Source of the DNA: Candidatus Gemmiger faecavium
Lineage (GTDB): Bacteria; Bacillota; Clostridia; Oscillospirales; Ruminococcaceae
Assembly: GCA_019114415.1 (NCBI GenBank)
Contig: DXFO01000039.1
Location: 27,149 to 91,148, forward strand
Length of the DNA stretch: 64,000 nt
Direction of reading: 5' to 3'
Below are positions 17,656-26,069 of the stretch, one piece after another (positions within the stretch are counted from its first letter, which is position 1; the number at the start of each line of letters is the position of its first letter). The notes beneath the pieces are model-generated. The model worked only from the letters and a program-made list of their open reading frames with translations, did no database searches and had not been told where the DNA came from. The position numbers and the translations under genes were made by a program.

Positions 17656-17700
17656 CTATATGCAACAGTATGGGTTGGCATCAGCGTCGATGTCGGCCAC
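17656..17700 (-). CDS. Candidate 14-codon leader peptide of the CNNM gene
   Basis: GTG-initiated reading frame of 14 codons (product begins M-A-D-I-D-A-D-A-N-P and ends Y-C-C-I) with a strong GGAGG site eight bases upstream (17713-17709), downstream of a good promoter. The stop codon sits two bases before the 5' arm of the large hairpin, so a ribosome at the stop would cover that arm. This geometry suggests translation-dependent attenuation. Asp, Ala and tandem Cys codons are prominent. Too short for statistical support, so tentative. Confidence 0.4.
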   Translation of the reverse strand: MADIDADANPYCCI

Positions 17701-17734
17701 TGTCAATTCCTCCGGTCTTGTAAGATACTCTCAC

Positions 17735-17763
17735 ATCATACCGCAATTTATCACAAATCGCAA
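17735..17763 (-). promoter_or_regulatory. Promoter of the CNNM leader transcript
   Basis: Minus strand: TTGCGA (17763-17758), 17-base spacer, TATGAT (17740-17735). It would give a leader of about 300 bases for the CNNM gene. Confidence 0.6.
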
Positions 17764-17870
17764 TGGGCAAACCGCAAATATCCCCGTAACTGATGAAAAA
17801 ACTGGCCGAATGTGACGTGAAACCGGACAAAATGCGAGGCCCCGGCAGCAAAAACAGGGCGCGGAGAGCC

Positions 17871-18359
17871 TCAGGCGCGGGCAGCGGCGGCAGCTTCGGC
17901 GTCGGCGGCCAGCTGCTTGCGGAACAGCACGCGGAAGATCAGACGGCACAGGGGGCCGCAGTAAAGCAGCTGCCACAAAAGGGCCATGGGCAGATTGCAG
18001 CCGAAGGTCTGCACCCAGGTGCCGAAGCTGGGCTCCTTGAACAGCAGGGTGGCGATCAGGCTCATGACGGGGCACATGATGCAGACGATCATGGTGGAAG
18101 TGGCGTAGGTGATGAACTGCGGGCGGTCGGTGGGGCGCATGAAGGTGAACGCCAGACGCACGGCCAGCTTTTCCACCAGGAAGAACTCCAGAACAAAGGC
18201 GATGGGCGCCATGATGGGCAGCTCGTGCAGGGCCAGCAGGAAGGTGATGTTCTCTACGCCGCCGGTGGCCAGGGCGACATTGTAGACGATCATTCCATAG
18301 ACCATGATGATGGCCATGATGGCGGTGAAAACAACGTTCTGAAATTTGGTTTTCGGCAT
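17871..18359 (-). CDS. DUF2798-type membrane protein
   Basis: A 162-residue integral membrane protein with four predicted helices: N-terminal F-T-A-I-M-A-I-I-M-V-Y-G-M, a second in the E-L-P-I-M-A-P-I-A-F region, a third around T-S-T-M-I-V-C-I-M-C-P-V-M-S and a fourth near L-L-W-Q-L-L-Y-C-G-P. This two-times-two repeat is that of DUF2798 proteins, which have no known function. Start at 18359 behind AAAGGAG; the longer frame (to 18404) runs through a terminator hairpin and is rejected. The C terminus is Ala-rich. Confidence 0.7.
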   Translation of the reverse strand: MPKTKFQNVVFTAIMAIIMVYGMIVYNVALATGGVENITFLLALHELPIMAPIAFVLEFFLVEKLAVRLAFTFMRPTDRPQFITYATSTMIVCIMCPVMSLIATLLFKEPSFGTWVQTFGCNLPMALLWQLLYCGPLCRLIFRVLFRKQLAADAEAAAAARA

Positions 18360-18402
18360 GATTCTTTCTCCTTTGGTTTGGGTAAAATCGTGGGCAGGGG
18401 GC

Positions 18403-18446
18403 AAAAAAACGGAAGCAGCAAAACTTTCGTTCGCTGCTTCCGTTTC
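18403..18446 (-). terminator. Strong hairpin upstream of the DUF2798 gene
   Basis: Minus strand: AAACGGAAGCAGC (18445-18433) / GCTGCTTCCGTTTTTTT (18419-18403). It ends transcription coming from the arsR operon, or acts as an attenuator for the DUF2798 gene 44 bases downstream. Confidence 0.8.
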
Positions 18447-18571
18447 CGCGACCTACCATTTGTAAGGGAGTATAGCACGCCGGCAAGGGGCTTCGTAAGC
18501 GATTTTTTCACTTTTGTCGGGCTGCCCAGAATCATTGCGATCCTAGTGAGGGGATTTTGTGGAAAGGTGGC

Positions 18572-18781
18572 TCATCCCTGGCCTTCAAAGCGTTCTTTCA
18601 AGACCTCGTAATGATGACGGTTGGACTTGTCTCCGCCGTTATCCGGGAACAGACAATAGGGCAGGCTGTCGGTGGTGCGGTGTTTGATGACGCAGTTGCG
18701 GCAGTTGCCGTGATTGGGACAGCTTGTCTTGGGGCACAGGCAGTCGGTGCCGCCGCAGGAGGGGGCGGACATGGAGATCAC
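18572..18781 (-). CDS. Small Cys-rich protein (DUF6485-like)
   Basis: A 69-residue product with seven cysteines, including C-P-K-T-S-C-P-N-H-G-N-C-R-N-C and a later L-P-Y-C-L-F-P. The spacing suggests a metal- or Fe-S-binding mini-domain. It matches from memory the small DUF6485-type proteins found beside thioredoxin-like and permease genes. The GTG at 18781 overlaps the upstream stop by four bases; the ATG at 18772 with an AGGTGA site is an equally good start. It is the last gene of the arsR operon. Confidence 0.7.
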   Translation of the reverse strand: MISMSAPSCGGTDCLCPKTSCPNHGNCRNCVIKHRTTDSLPYCLFPDNGGDKSNRHHYEVLKERFEGQG

Positions 18782-19110
18782 CTTGCCTTCTGCAGGAGTT
18801 CGGCGGCTTCCTCCACAGTGAGGACCCGGCCGGTGCTGACCACAGTTCCGTTGATGACAAGGGCGGGGGTGCTCATCACACCGTAGGCGGCGATCTGGGC
18901 AAAATCGGTCACATGGCCGATTTGGGCGTCAATGCCAAGCTGGGCAAGGGCCGTGCGGGTGTTGGCTTCCAGCTGATTGCATTTGGTACAGCCGGACCCC
19001 AGGACCTCCACAAGAAGGCTTCCCGAAGCGGCGCTGCCGGCGGGAGCGGGCTGATTGGCGGCTGCACAGCAGCAGGATGCGGTTCCTTTCTTCTTTCCGA
19101 ACAGACTCAT
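18778..19110 (-). CDS. Small thioredoxin-like redox-active disulfide protein
   Basis: A 110-residue protein. After a Cys-rich N-terminal stretch (S-C-C-C-A-A) and an Ala/Pro-rich linker comes a compact thioredoxin fold with the redox motif G-S-G-C-T-K-C-N-Q-L-E and cis-Pro motif M-S-T-P-A-L-V. This is the small TIGR00412-type family that regularly accompanies DUF318 permeases and ArsR regulators, and may reduce or deliver the permease's thiol-reactive cargo. Start behind an AGGAGGTCATTC site, 13 bases after the permease stop. Confidence 0.88.
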   Translation of the reverse strand: MSLFGKKKGTASCCCAAANQPAPAGSAASGSLLVEVLGSGCTKCNQLEANTRTALAQLGIDAQIGHVTDFAQIAAYGVMSTPALVINGTVVSTGRVLTVEEAAELLQKAR

Positions 19111-19123
19111 GACGAATGACCTC

Positions 19124-20128
19124 CTAGATAAACAGAAATGCGAACAGATTAAAGAGATATCCCACCAGAATGATACCGGCGGTACAAATGGCGATAAAAA
19201 CAGCCAGCAGCTTGGGGCGCACTGCCTTGCGCAGCATGATAAGGGAGGGCAGCGACAGGGTCGTGACGGCCATCATGAAGCTGAGGACCGTGCCCAGCTG
19301 GGCGCCTTTGGCAAGCAGGGCTTCGGCAACGGGGATGGTGCCGAAGATGTCCGCGTACATGGGGATACCGACCGCCACGGCCAGCAGGACGCCAAGCGGG
19401 CTGCTGCTGCCGAGAATGGATGTGATCCAGCTTTCGGGGATCCAGTTGTGAATGACCGCACCGACACCCACACCGATCAAAATGTAGGGGAAAACCTTGC
19501 GGAAGGTGGAGGACATCTGCTCCCGGGCGTAGGTAAGGCGCTGTGCCTGGGTCAGGGCAGGGACGGCGCTGTCCCCGGCGTGTACGGCGCGGACAAAAGG
19601 TTCCACTTCCTGGTCAAGATGCAGCTTTTCAATCAGGGTGCCGCCCGCCACTGCCACGCTCAGGCCCACTACGGTGTAGGCTGCGGCGATCTTCCAGCCG
19701 AAAATGCTTGTCAGCAGCAACAAACTGCCCAGGTCCACCATGGGGGAGGAAATCAGAAAAGAAAAGGTGACCCCAAGGGGCAGCCCGGCACTGGTAAAGC
19801 CGATGAACAGCGGGATGGAGGAACAGGAGCAAAAGGGGGTCACGGTGCCCAGCAAAGCGGCAAACAGATTGGCCCGGATGCCGTGAAAGCGCCCCAGCAG
19901 ACGCTTGCTGCGCTCGGGCGGGAAGTAGCTCTGGATATAGCTGATAAAAAATATCAGCACACACAAAAGGATGGTGATTTTGATAACGTCATACAGAAAA
20001 AACTGTATGCTGCCGCCCAGACGGGTGGAGATATCGATGGACAAGGCGGTGAGGATGCGGCCGATGGCGGCGTTGAGCCATTTCATGCCAAGCAGCTGAT
20101 CCTGCACAAAATTCCAGATCAGTGACAT
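19124..20128 (-). CDS. Permease of the ArsP/DUF318 family
   Basis: A 334-residue membrane protein with eight or more helices. The diagnostic motif T-P-F-C-S-C-S-S-I-P-L-F-I-G-F is present in the first half, and G-I-P-M-Y-A-D-I-F-G-T in the second half is the matching repeat motif. Family members export methylarsenicals or other thiol-binding species, or are uncharacterised. It starts at 20128 behind AAGGAGG and overlaps arsR by ten bases. With an ArsR sensor upstream and a thioredoxin-like protein downstream, a metalloid or organometal resistance role is likely. Confidence 0.9.
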   Translation of the reverse strand: MSLIWNFVQDQLLGMKWLNAAIGRILTALSIDISTRLGGSIQFFLYDVIKITILLCVLIFFISYIQSYFPPERSKRLLGRFHGIRANLFAALLGTVTPFCSCSSIPLFIGFTSAGLPLGVTFSFLISSPMVDLGSLLLLTSIFGWKIAAAYTVVGLSVAVAGGTLIEKLHLDQEVEPFVRAVHAGDSAVPALTQAQRLTYAREQMSSTFRKVFPYILIGVGVGAVIHNWIPESWITSILGSSSPLGVLLAVAVGIPMYADIFGTIPVAEALLAKGAQLGTVLSFMMAVTTLSLPSLIMLRKAVRPKLLAVFIAICTAGIILVGYLFNLFAFLFI

Positions 20129-20415
20129 TGGCAGCCTCCTTCCTCGCAGCAGGAAAATCCGCCCAGAAATCCGCACAGGGAATCAAGGGTTTCCCGGCAC
20201 AGGGAGTAGTGGGTCCATTTCCCTTCCCGCCGCGCGCAGACAAGGCCGCACTCACACAGGATCTTCATGTGATGGGACAGTGTGGGCTGTGTAATATCAA
20301 AGGTTTCCAGCAGCTTGCAGGCGCATTTTTCTCCGCTGGAAAGCAACCGCAGGATTTTCAGGCGGTTGGCGTCACTCAGAGCTTTGCAGAGCAAAGCGGC
20401 GTCCATATCGGACAT
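20119..20415 (-). CDS. ArsR/SmtB-family metal-responsive repressor
   Basis: A 98-residue winged-helix repressor. The recognition helix region reads T-Q-P-T-L-S-H-H-M-K-I-L-C-E-C-G-L-V. A C-A-C motif (E-K-C-A-C-K-L-L-E) sits where ArsR/CadC proteins bind As(III) or Cd(II) with their C-x-C of helix alpha-3, and the C terminus carries more cysteines (S-C-C-E-E-G-G-C-Q-C-H). The ATG at 20415 with GAGGTG upstream is preferred to the GTG three codons earlier. First gene of a four-gene operon; likely autoregulates through the promoter just upstream. Confidence 0.93.
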   Translation of the reverse strand: MSDMDAALLCKALSDANRLKILRLLSSGEKCACKLLETFDITQPTLSHHMKILCECGLVCARREGKWTHYSLCRETLDSLCGFLGGFSCCEEGGCQCH

Positions 20416-20429
20416 GATGATCACCTCAC

Positions 20430-20445
20430 ATAGATAAGAGTCTAT
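20430..20445 (-). promoter_or_regulatory. Candidate ArsR operator
   Basis: Dyad ATAGA-n6-TCTAT located between the -10 and the arsR start, i.e. over the transcription start, where repressor binding would block the promoter. Confidence 0.45.
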
Positions 20446-20450
20446 ATGAG

Positions 20451-20478
20451 ATTATACGCATACATAGATGATTGTCAA
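20451..20478 (-). promoter_or_regulatory. Promoter of the arsR operon
   Basis: Minus strand: TTGACA (20478-20473), 16-base spacer, TATAAT (20456-20451); both boxes are consensus. Confidence 0.85.
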
Positions 20479-20524
20479 TATGTTTGACAAAAATAAATCA
20501 CCTTCCGGTAAACCGGACGGCGAT

Positions 20525-20590
20525 GCAAAAAAACACCGGCCCCGCGTACCCCGCCGAGGAACAGGCGGTGGGGATGCAGGCCCGGTGTGA
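20525..20590 (-). terminator. Terminator of the sortase operon
   Basis: Minus strand: ACACCGG (20588-20582) / CCGGTGT (20539-20533) enclosing a second CCCCACCGC/GCGGGG hairpin and followed by seven T residues, just downstream of the sortase stop. Confidence 0.8.
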
Positions 20591-20611
20591 AATTTTGGGG
20601 CAGGGGAGAAC

Positions 20612-21367
20612 TCATTCCTCCGCAAGATAGGCGTGGATGACGTACCGTTCGCTGCCGCTGCCATAGCTGGAAGCGCAGGTGGATAAGGTCAGCACCCGGC
20701 TGTTTTGCGGGACATCCACCCCGGTGTCGTAGTCGGAAACGTCGGACAGTTTCTGAATGAAGGTGTCGTATGCCTCGCCGTAGGTGCGGTCGGTGCGGTA
20801 CAGGTCCTCGCCGTCCGTTGCGCTGTGGCAGGAAAAGATGTGCCAGGTCTGGTCGCCCTCCGGCGTGCACAGCACAAAGTCGGGATTTTCACGGTAAAAG
20901 GATTCCTCCTGATACTGCAAAAGACCGGCAAACATCTCTCCGGTGTGGATGTTGTGGCCGTAGATCACCCGGTACAGATCACTGTCCGCAGAGGATGCCG
21001 AAAAGAACAGGCATCCGCACGGGGAGGGACTGCCGTCAAAACTATGGTGGAGATAGGTGTCGTTGTCCTGGGCCTGGACCACAGGCAGAGACAGCGGCAG
21101 ACCGGGCATCTCCAGCCAGGCGGCAATGCCGGGGTTGATCTGTTCCAGCGCGGCAAAATCAATGCTGGACATACTCTGTTCGCCGGTGCTTTGGTGGGAT
21201 AGCTGCGCCAGCTCGTCGTAGTACCGGCTGCTTTTCAGGTAGCCGTATTGCTCGTAGCCGAAAACGCCCAGGAAACCCGCCCCTGCCAGCAGCAAAACAA
21301 TGCAAAGCACCAGCCACCAGCGGGAAGGCGGCTGAAGCAGACGGCTTTCGCCTTGAAAACTTTTCAT
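20612..21367 (-). CDS. Class B sortase
   Basis: A 251-residue membrane-anchored transpeptidase that joins surface proteins to the cell wall or to each other. It has an N-terminal transmembrane anchor (17-38), and the catalytic His138 (Y-G-H-N-I-H-T-G-E-M-F), Cys231 (T-L-S-T-C) and Arg241 (S-E-R-Y-V-I-H-A). The H-x-T/E-M-F block and the overall length are those of class B sortases. Its start overlaps the stop of the upstream surface protein by four bases (ATGA), so that protein is its most likely dedicated substrate. Confidence 0.92.
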   Translation of the reverse strand: MKSFQGESRLLQPPSRWWLVLCIVLLLAGAGFLGVFGYEQYGYLKSSRYYDELAQLSHQSTGEQSMSSIDFAALEQINPGIAAWLEMPGLPLSLPVVQAQDNDTYLHHSFDGSPSPCGCLFFSASSADSDLYRVIYGHNIHTGEMFAGLLQYQEESFYRENPDFVLCTPEGDQTWHIFSCHSATDGEDLYRTDRTYGEAYDTFIQKLSDVSDYDTGVDVPQNSRVLTLSTCASSYGSGSERYVIHAYLAEE

Positions 21368-23274
21368 TCGTCACGCATCCCCAATCGCCAGTATACCGGT
21401 ATGCAGGACCGGCGGTAGTAGTAAAGCCCGGTGACGGCCGCGCCGCACAGGCAGACGATGCCCAGCGCCAGCCATACCCACATCAGCGGATCGTCGCCGG
21501 TCTGCACCGTCTCGGTGGGCGGACCCGGCGGGGGAGAACTCTGCGTGACGGGCGGGGTGGAAACCGGTGTCGGTGTGGGCGTGGGCGACGGCGTTGCGAC
21601 GGGCTGATCCTGCATGGTCACAGTGTAATAGCCGTGTCCCGGGATGGTTCCGTCGCCGTTAAAGACAAATTCAATGTCCTGGGCAAGCTGATAGCCTGCC
21701 GGTGCGCTCTCCTCATGCAGGACATAGGTGTGACCGGCTACCAACTTTTTGCCGCTTTCGGTGGCCAGGGTGATGACATGGGGCTCGGTCTCGGTGGTCC
21801 AGCGGTCGATCTCTTCCCCGGTGGTCTTGTCAGTCAGGGTCAGCACCGCCCCGGCCAGGGGATTCCCGGCGGCGTCCACCTTGGCAAATTTGACGACCAG
21901 CTCCTTGTCGGTAATGATGAGGGTATCGCCATCCACGGTGCCGTTGTCGCCGTCCAGCCGGATGGTGAGGTCGTCGGTCACGGTAAAGGGAATGTCCAGG
22001 CTGACCGCGTACCCGGCGGGGGAGCTCACCTCATGGAGGAGAAAACGGCCGGGGTACAGCCGCACCGTGTGGGGCGTGGTGCCGGACGTCCATTGGTCGA
22101 TCAGCGTCTGGCTGCCGTCGCTGGACAGGCAATACAGCTTGAGCGAGGCCCCGGGCAGTTCGTCAGTACCGGTGATGCTGCGCTTGCTGAAGGAAAATTC
22201 CTTGCTGGAATAGTTGGTGAAGGTATAGGTCTTGCCGTCCTTGCTGGAGGTCAGGGTGCTGGTATACCCCTCCAGGCCGGTCATGTCCTCCTCCAGCCAG
22301 CAGTTGGTCATGTCGTTTTGGATGGTAAAGGTGACGGAGGCATCATCCCCGGTCAGGGTGCGGCGGCTGGTCTGTTCCACGCCGTTTTCCGTGTAATGCA
22401 GAACAATGACGGCGGGGGGATGTTCCTGCCCGCCGGTTTCCCAGTGTTTGTGCACCACAATGTCGCCGTAGGTGGAGATCACGCCCTCCATATCAGTGGG
22501 GACGCTGGTTACATTGACCCGGAAGGTCCAGCCGTCAGTGCCGGGAACATAATAGCCGTCGGTGGCCGGGACATAAATAGACTCCACCGTCTTGTCCACC
22601 GTGATGCCGATGGAAAAATAGCCGGGGTTCGCGTAGGTATCGTTGCCGATGCCGTTGGGAAAATAAACGTAGAGATAATTGCCGTCCTGGTCGAAGGAAA
22701 CGCCGCCCTCGGTGTACTCGATGTTGATGCCGTCGGGGCAGAGCTCCAGCAGCCAGCTGATGTCCATGCGGAGATAGGAACTGCCCGAACTGCGGTTTTC
22801 CACCATCAGGGAGGAATCGTCCAGAATGCCCGAACTGCCGGGCGAAACACTCTGGCCGTTGAGGTATGTCGTACCGTTGACGTAGGTCACATGGGTGGAG
22901 TTTGCCTCGTCAAGCTGGGTGGGGTCGTCGGGCATATAGGCCCGTCCGCACAGTGCAAACCGGAAATTGAAGGACATGGTATCGCCCACCGTCAAAGTCA
23001 GGGGAGTCCCCGCGTCGCTGAGCGACTGCAGTTCGGAGGTGGAATACTCCTGACCGTTTACCGTGATGGTGATTTGCTTCATGTACCGCATCAGATCCAC
23101 ATACCCGTTGGCGGAAACATCGTACCCCGGGTAGGAATAGGTGTTCTGTCCGCTGTCGGCGTGGACCGGTACACCGCACAGCAAAAGCAGGCACAGCAGA
23201 GCAAACAGACGGAACAGCAGCCTGACCGCCCGGGTGCACAGGGATGGGCTGGCCTTTCTGGCAAGGTCACTCAT
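21364..23274 (-). CDS. Cell-wall-anchored surface protein with Cna-B/SpaA domains
   Basis: A 636-residue secreted protein. Signal peptide about residues 1-40 (long, basic start, hydrophobic core L-F-A-L-L-C-L-L-L-L-C-G, A-D-S cleavage zone). A unique N-terminal part (about 40-340) is followed by two Cna-B/SpaA-like domains (L-P-G-A-S-L-K-L-Y to S-S-P-A-G-Y and L-A-G-A-V-L-T-L-T to S-A-P-A-G-Y), with the usual Lys and Glu positions for isopeptide bonds. A Pro/Thr-rich stalk leads to a sorting signal V-Q-T-G-D-D, hydrophobic helix and basic tail. The L-P of LPXTG is missing. Likely a pilin-like or adhesive protein attached by the adjacent sortase. Confidence 0.88.
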   Translation of the reverse strand: MSDLARKASPSLCTRAVRLLFRLFALLCLLLLCGVPVHADSGQNTYSYPGYDVSANGYVDLMRYMKQITITVNGQEYSTSELQSLSDAGTPLTLTVGDTMSFNFRFALCGRAYMPDDPTQLDEANSTHVTYVNGTTYLNGQSVSPGSSGILDDSSLMVENRSSGSSYLRMDISWLLELCPDGINIEYTEGGVSFDQDGNYLYVYFPNGIGNDTYANPGYFSIGITVDKTVESIYVPATDGYYVPGTDGWTFRVNVTSVPTDMEGVISTYGDIVVHKHWETGGQEHPPAVIVLHYTENGVEQTSRRTLTGDDASVTFTIQNDMTNCWLEEDMTGLEGYTSTLTSSKDGKTYTFTNYSSKEFSFSKRSITGTDELPGASLKLYCLSSDGSQTLIDQWTSGTTPHTVRLYPGRFLLHEVSSPAGYAVSLDIPFTVTDDLTIRLDGDNGTVDGDTLIITDKELVVKFAKVDAAGNPLAGAVLTLTDKTTGEEIDRWTTETEPHVITLATESGKKLVAGHTYVLHEESAPAGYQLAQDIEFVFNGDGTIPGHGYYTVTMQDQPVATPSPTPTPTPVSTPPVTQSSPPPGPPTETVQTGDDPLMWVWLALGIVCLCGAAVTGLYYYRRSCIPVYWRLGMRDE

Positions 23275-23954
23275 TGAATCAACGTCCTTTTAATTTTGAC
23301 CGATCCTGTGCCGAGGGGCAGCGTCGGAGTCTTTGCCGTGCTGCCCACACCAAAACAGGCCCTGATTTTGTCCTTCCGGGAAAATCAAGAGCCTGCCGCG
23401 CAATCAAACTCCAAAGAAGCCGTCTGCCTTTGTGTCACAGGAATAATACCGAATTTTCCAAAAAATCAACGAAAATAGTTTAACATTATATCGTGCTGTT
23501 TTCAATAGAGAAAATGGCTTTGCGTGGCAGAAAACAGGCAAAAATAAGAAAGATTACGAAAATAAAATTATGTTGTATTTTATACCGGCAAAATCAGGCG
23601 ATTTCGCCGCTTTGCCGCAGGTCACGATAGGAGAAGCCGTCCCCACGCGATTCTGGCAGAACAGCAGGCGGCCGTCTTTTGGGCCGCTGTTGAAAATACA
23701 GACGGGATCTGAATGGTTTGGCAAAAACGTCGAATCTGTGAATATTTTCTGCGCAATGATCAGTAAAAATAAAAAGGAGGGTAGGAAGAAAAGAATAGCG
23801 GGCAAAGTTTGAAAACTGTTCATAAATAAAAGTCAATTTTGTGCTATGATTGTATAAAATAAGCGCTTTCCCCGGGCGCAAAAAACGGATATCATAAAAA
23901 ACAGGGTATAAGAAAAATAAGGGGCGTCAGATCCCCCTGGAAAGAGGTTTGATT
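23275..23954. other. Gene-free region between the surface protein and the fucose cluster
   Basis: No convincing gene. It holds the 5' side of the surface protein gene, an imperfect hairpin (GATTTT/AAAATC core, about 23353-23397), and from about 23470 an A+T-rich stretch that should contain the gmd promoter (TGCTATGAT, an extended -10, near 23841-23849 is the best candidate). Confidence 0.5.
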
Positions 23955-25043
23955 TTGAAAAAGGCATTGATCACCGGCGTGACCGGTCAGGACGGTTCCT
24001 ACCTTTCGGAGTTTCTGTTGGAAAAAGGCTACGATGTCCATGGCATCATCCGCCGTTCCTCGGTGGATTACCGTGAGCGCATTGCCCACCTGGAAGGCAA
24101 TCCCCATTTTCACCTGCATTTCGGCGATCTGAGCGACTCCATGAGTCTGGTGTCGGTCATCGGCAGTGTACGCCCGGATGAGATCTACAACCTGGCGGCC
24201 CAGAGCCATGTCCAGGTCAGCTTTGACGTGCCGGAGTACACCGCCGACGTGGTAGCCACCGGCGTTCTGCGCGTGCTGGAAGCCGTCCGCCTGTGTGGCT
24301 TGGCGGACACCTGCCGCATCTATCAGGCATCCACTTCCGAGCTGTACGGCAAGGTGGAGGAAGTCCCCCAGAGCGAGACGACTCCCTTCCATCCCTACAG
24401 CCCCTATGCCGTGGCCAAGCAGTACGGCTTCTGGATCACCAAGGAATACCGCGAAGCCTACAATATGTTCTGCTGCTCCGGCATCCTGTTCAACCACGAG
24501 TCCGAGCGCCGTGGCGAGACCTTCGTCACCCGCAAGATCACCCTGGCGGCTTCCCGCATCAAGCAGGGCAAGCAGGACAAGCTCTACCTGGGCAACCTCA
24601 GCTCTCTGCGCGACTGGGGCTATGCCAAGGATTACGTGGAGTGCATGTGGCTGATCCTGCAGCACGACAAGCCGGAGGACTTTGTCATTGCCACCGGCGA
24701 GCAGCACTCGGTGCGTGAGTTCTGCCGCCTGGCGTTCCACTACGCGGGCATCGAGCTGGAGTTCACCGGCGAGGGCATGGAGGAAAAGGGCATCGACAAG
24801 GCCACCGGCAAGGTCCTGGTGGAGGTCTCTCCCGACTTCTACCGTCCCACCGACGTTGTCAACCTGTGGGGCGATCCCTCCAAGGCCAAGCGTGAGCTGG
24901 GCTGGAACCCCACCAAGACCAGCTTTGAGGAACTGGTCAAGCTGATGGTGGAGCATGACATGGCCAAGGTCGCCGTGGAGCGTGCCGAGGAGCATATCCG
25001 CTGCAACCTGGAAGAATACCTGGAAAAAGGCGTTGTGAAATGA
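23955..25043 (+). CDS. gmd: GDP-mannose 4,6-dehydratase
   Basis: Converts GDP-D-mannose to GDP-4-keto-6-deoxymannose, the first committed step to GDP-L-fucose. The 362-residue product is an SDR enzyme with NADP-binding [14 protein letters not shown] near 35-38, and catalytic elements S-T-S-E-L-Y-G and Y-x3-K in S-P-Y-A-V-A-K. Start codon: no ATG is available; the TTG at 23955 lies seven bases after AAAGAGGT, whereas the TTG at 23949 is too close. It heads a gmd-fcl-manC-manA cluster on one strand. Confidence 0.96.
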   Translation: MKKALITGVTGQDGSYLSEFLLEKGYDVHGIIRRSSVDYRERIAHLEGNPHFHLHFGDLSDSMSLVSVIGSVRPDEIYNLAAQSHVQVSFDVPEYTADVVATGVLRVLEAVRLCGLADTCRIYQASTSELYGKVEEVPQSETTPFHPYSPYAVAKQYGFWITKEYREAYNMFCCSGILFNHESERRGETFVTRKITLAASRIKQGKQDKLYLGNLSSLRDWGYAKDYVECMWLILQHDKPEDFVIATGEQHSVREFCRLAFHYAGIELEFTGEGMEEKGIDKATGKVLVEVSPDFYRPTDVVNLWGDPSKAKRELGWNPTKTSFEELVKLMVEHDMAKVAVERAEEHIRCNLEEYLEKGVVK

Positions 25044-25100
25044 TCGGCTGTCCTTAAACGACAAACCGACGCAATATGAATTAGGAGCGCGAAAAATACC

Positions 25101-26045
25101 ATGATGGAAAAGAATGCAAAGATCTACGTAGCGGGACACCGGGGCATGGTCGGTTCGGCCATTGTCCGTGAACTGCAGCGCCAGGGCTATACCAATATCA
25201 TCACCCGGACCCACAAGGAGCTGGATCTCTGCCGCCAGGACGCGGTGGAGGAGTTCTTTGCCCAGGAAAAGCCGGAATACGTCTTTCTGGCTGCGGCCAA
25301 GGTGGGCGGCATCGTCGCCAACGCCGAGGCTCTGGCAGACTTCATGTACGACAACATGGTCCTGGAGATGAACGTCATCCATTCCGCCTGGAAAAACGGC
25401 TGCAAAAAGCTGGAATTCCTGGGCAGCTCCTGCATTTACCCCCGGATGGCGCCCCAGCCCATGCCGGAAAGCTGCCTGCTGACCTCGGAGCTGGAAAAAA
25501 CCAACGAGGCCTATGCCCTTGCCAAGATCTCCGGCCTGAAATACTGTGAATTCCTCAACCGTCAGTATGGCACCGACTATATCAGCGTCATGCCCACCAA
25601 CCTGTACGGTCCCAACGATAACTATCATCCCACCCACAGCCACGTGCTGCCGGCCCTCATCCGCCGCTTCCACGAGGCCAAGGTCCAGAACCTGCCCTAC
25701 GTCACCTGCTGGGGCGACGGCAGCCCTCTGCGCGAGTTCTTGTACGTGGACGACCTGGCCAACCTGTGCGTGTTCCTGATGAACAATTACAGCGGCAATG
25801 AGACGGTCAACGCCGGCACCGGCAAGGAACTGACCATCAAGGAACTGACTGAGCTGGTGGCCAAGGTCATCGGCTACACCGGTGAGATCCGCTGGGATAC
25901 CTCCAAGCCCAACGGCACCCCCCGCAAGCTGCTGGACGTCAGCAAGGCCACCAAGCTGGGCTGGACCTACAAGACCGAACTGGAGGAAGGCATCCGCCTG
26001 TCCTATGAGGATTTCCTCAACAACCCCATGCGTGCGGAACGGTAA
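25101..26045 (+). CDS. fcl: GDP-L-fucose synthase (epimerase/reductase)
   Basis: Converts GDP-4-keto-6-deoxymannose to GDP-L-fucose with NADPH. The 314-residue SDR protein has [11 protein letters not shown] near the N terminus, G-S-S-C-I-Y-P (catalytic Ser, Cys) and Y-A-L-A-K (catalytic Tyr/Lys), and the family segment [10 protein letters not shown]. Start behind TAGGAG; either of the two adjacent ATG codons could serve. It lies 57 bases after gmd and 24 bases before manC. Confidence 0.96.
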   Translation: MMEKNAKIYVAGHRGMVGSAIVRELQRQGYTNIITRTHKELDLCRQDAVEEFFAQEKPEYVFLAAAKVGGIVANAEALADFMYDNMVLEMNVIHSAWKNGCKKLEFLGSSCIYPRMAPQPMPESCLLTSELEKTNEAYALAKISGLKYCEFLNRQYGTDYISVMPTNLYGPNDNYHPTHSHVLPALIRRFHEAKVQNLPYVTCWGDGSPLREFLYVDDLANLCVFLMNNYSGNETVNAGTGKELTIKELTELVAKVIGYTGEIRWDTSKPNGTPRKLLDVSKATKLGWTYKTELEEGIRLSYEDFLNNPMRAER

Positions 26046-26069
26046 AAATCCCGGGAAGGAGAAAGACTC

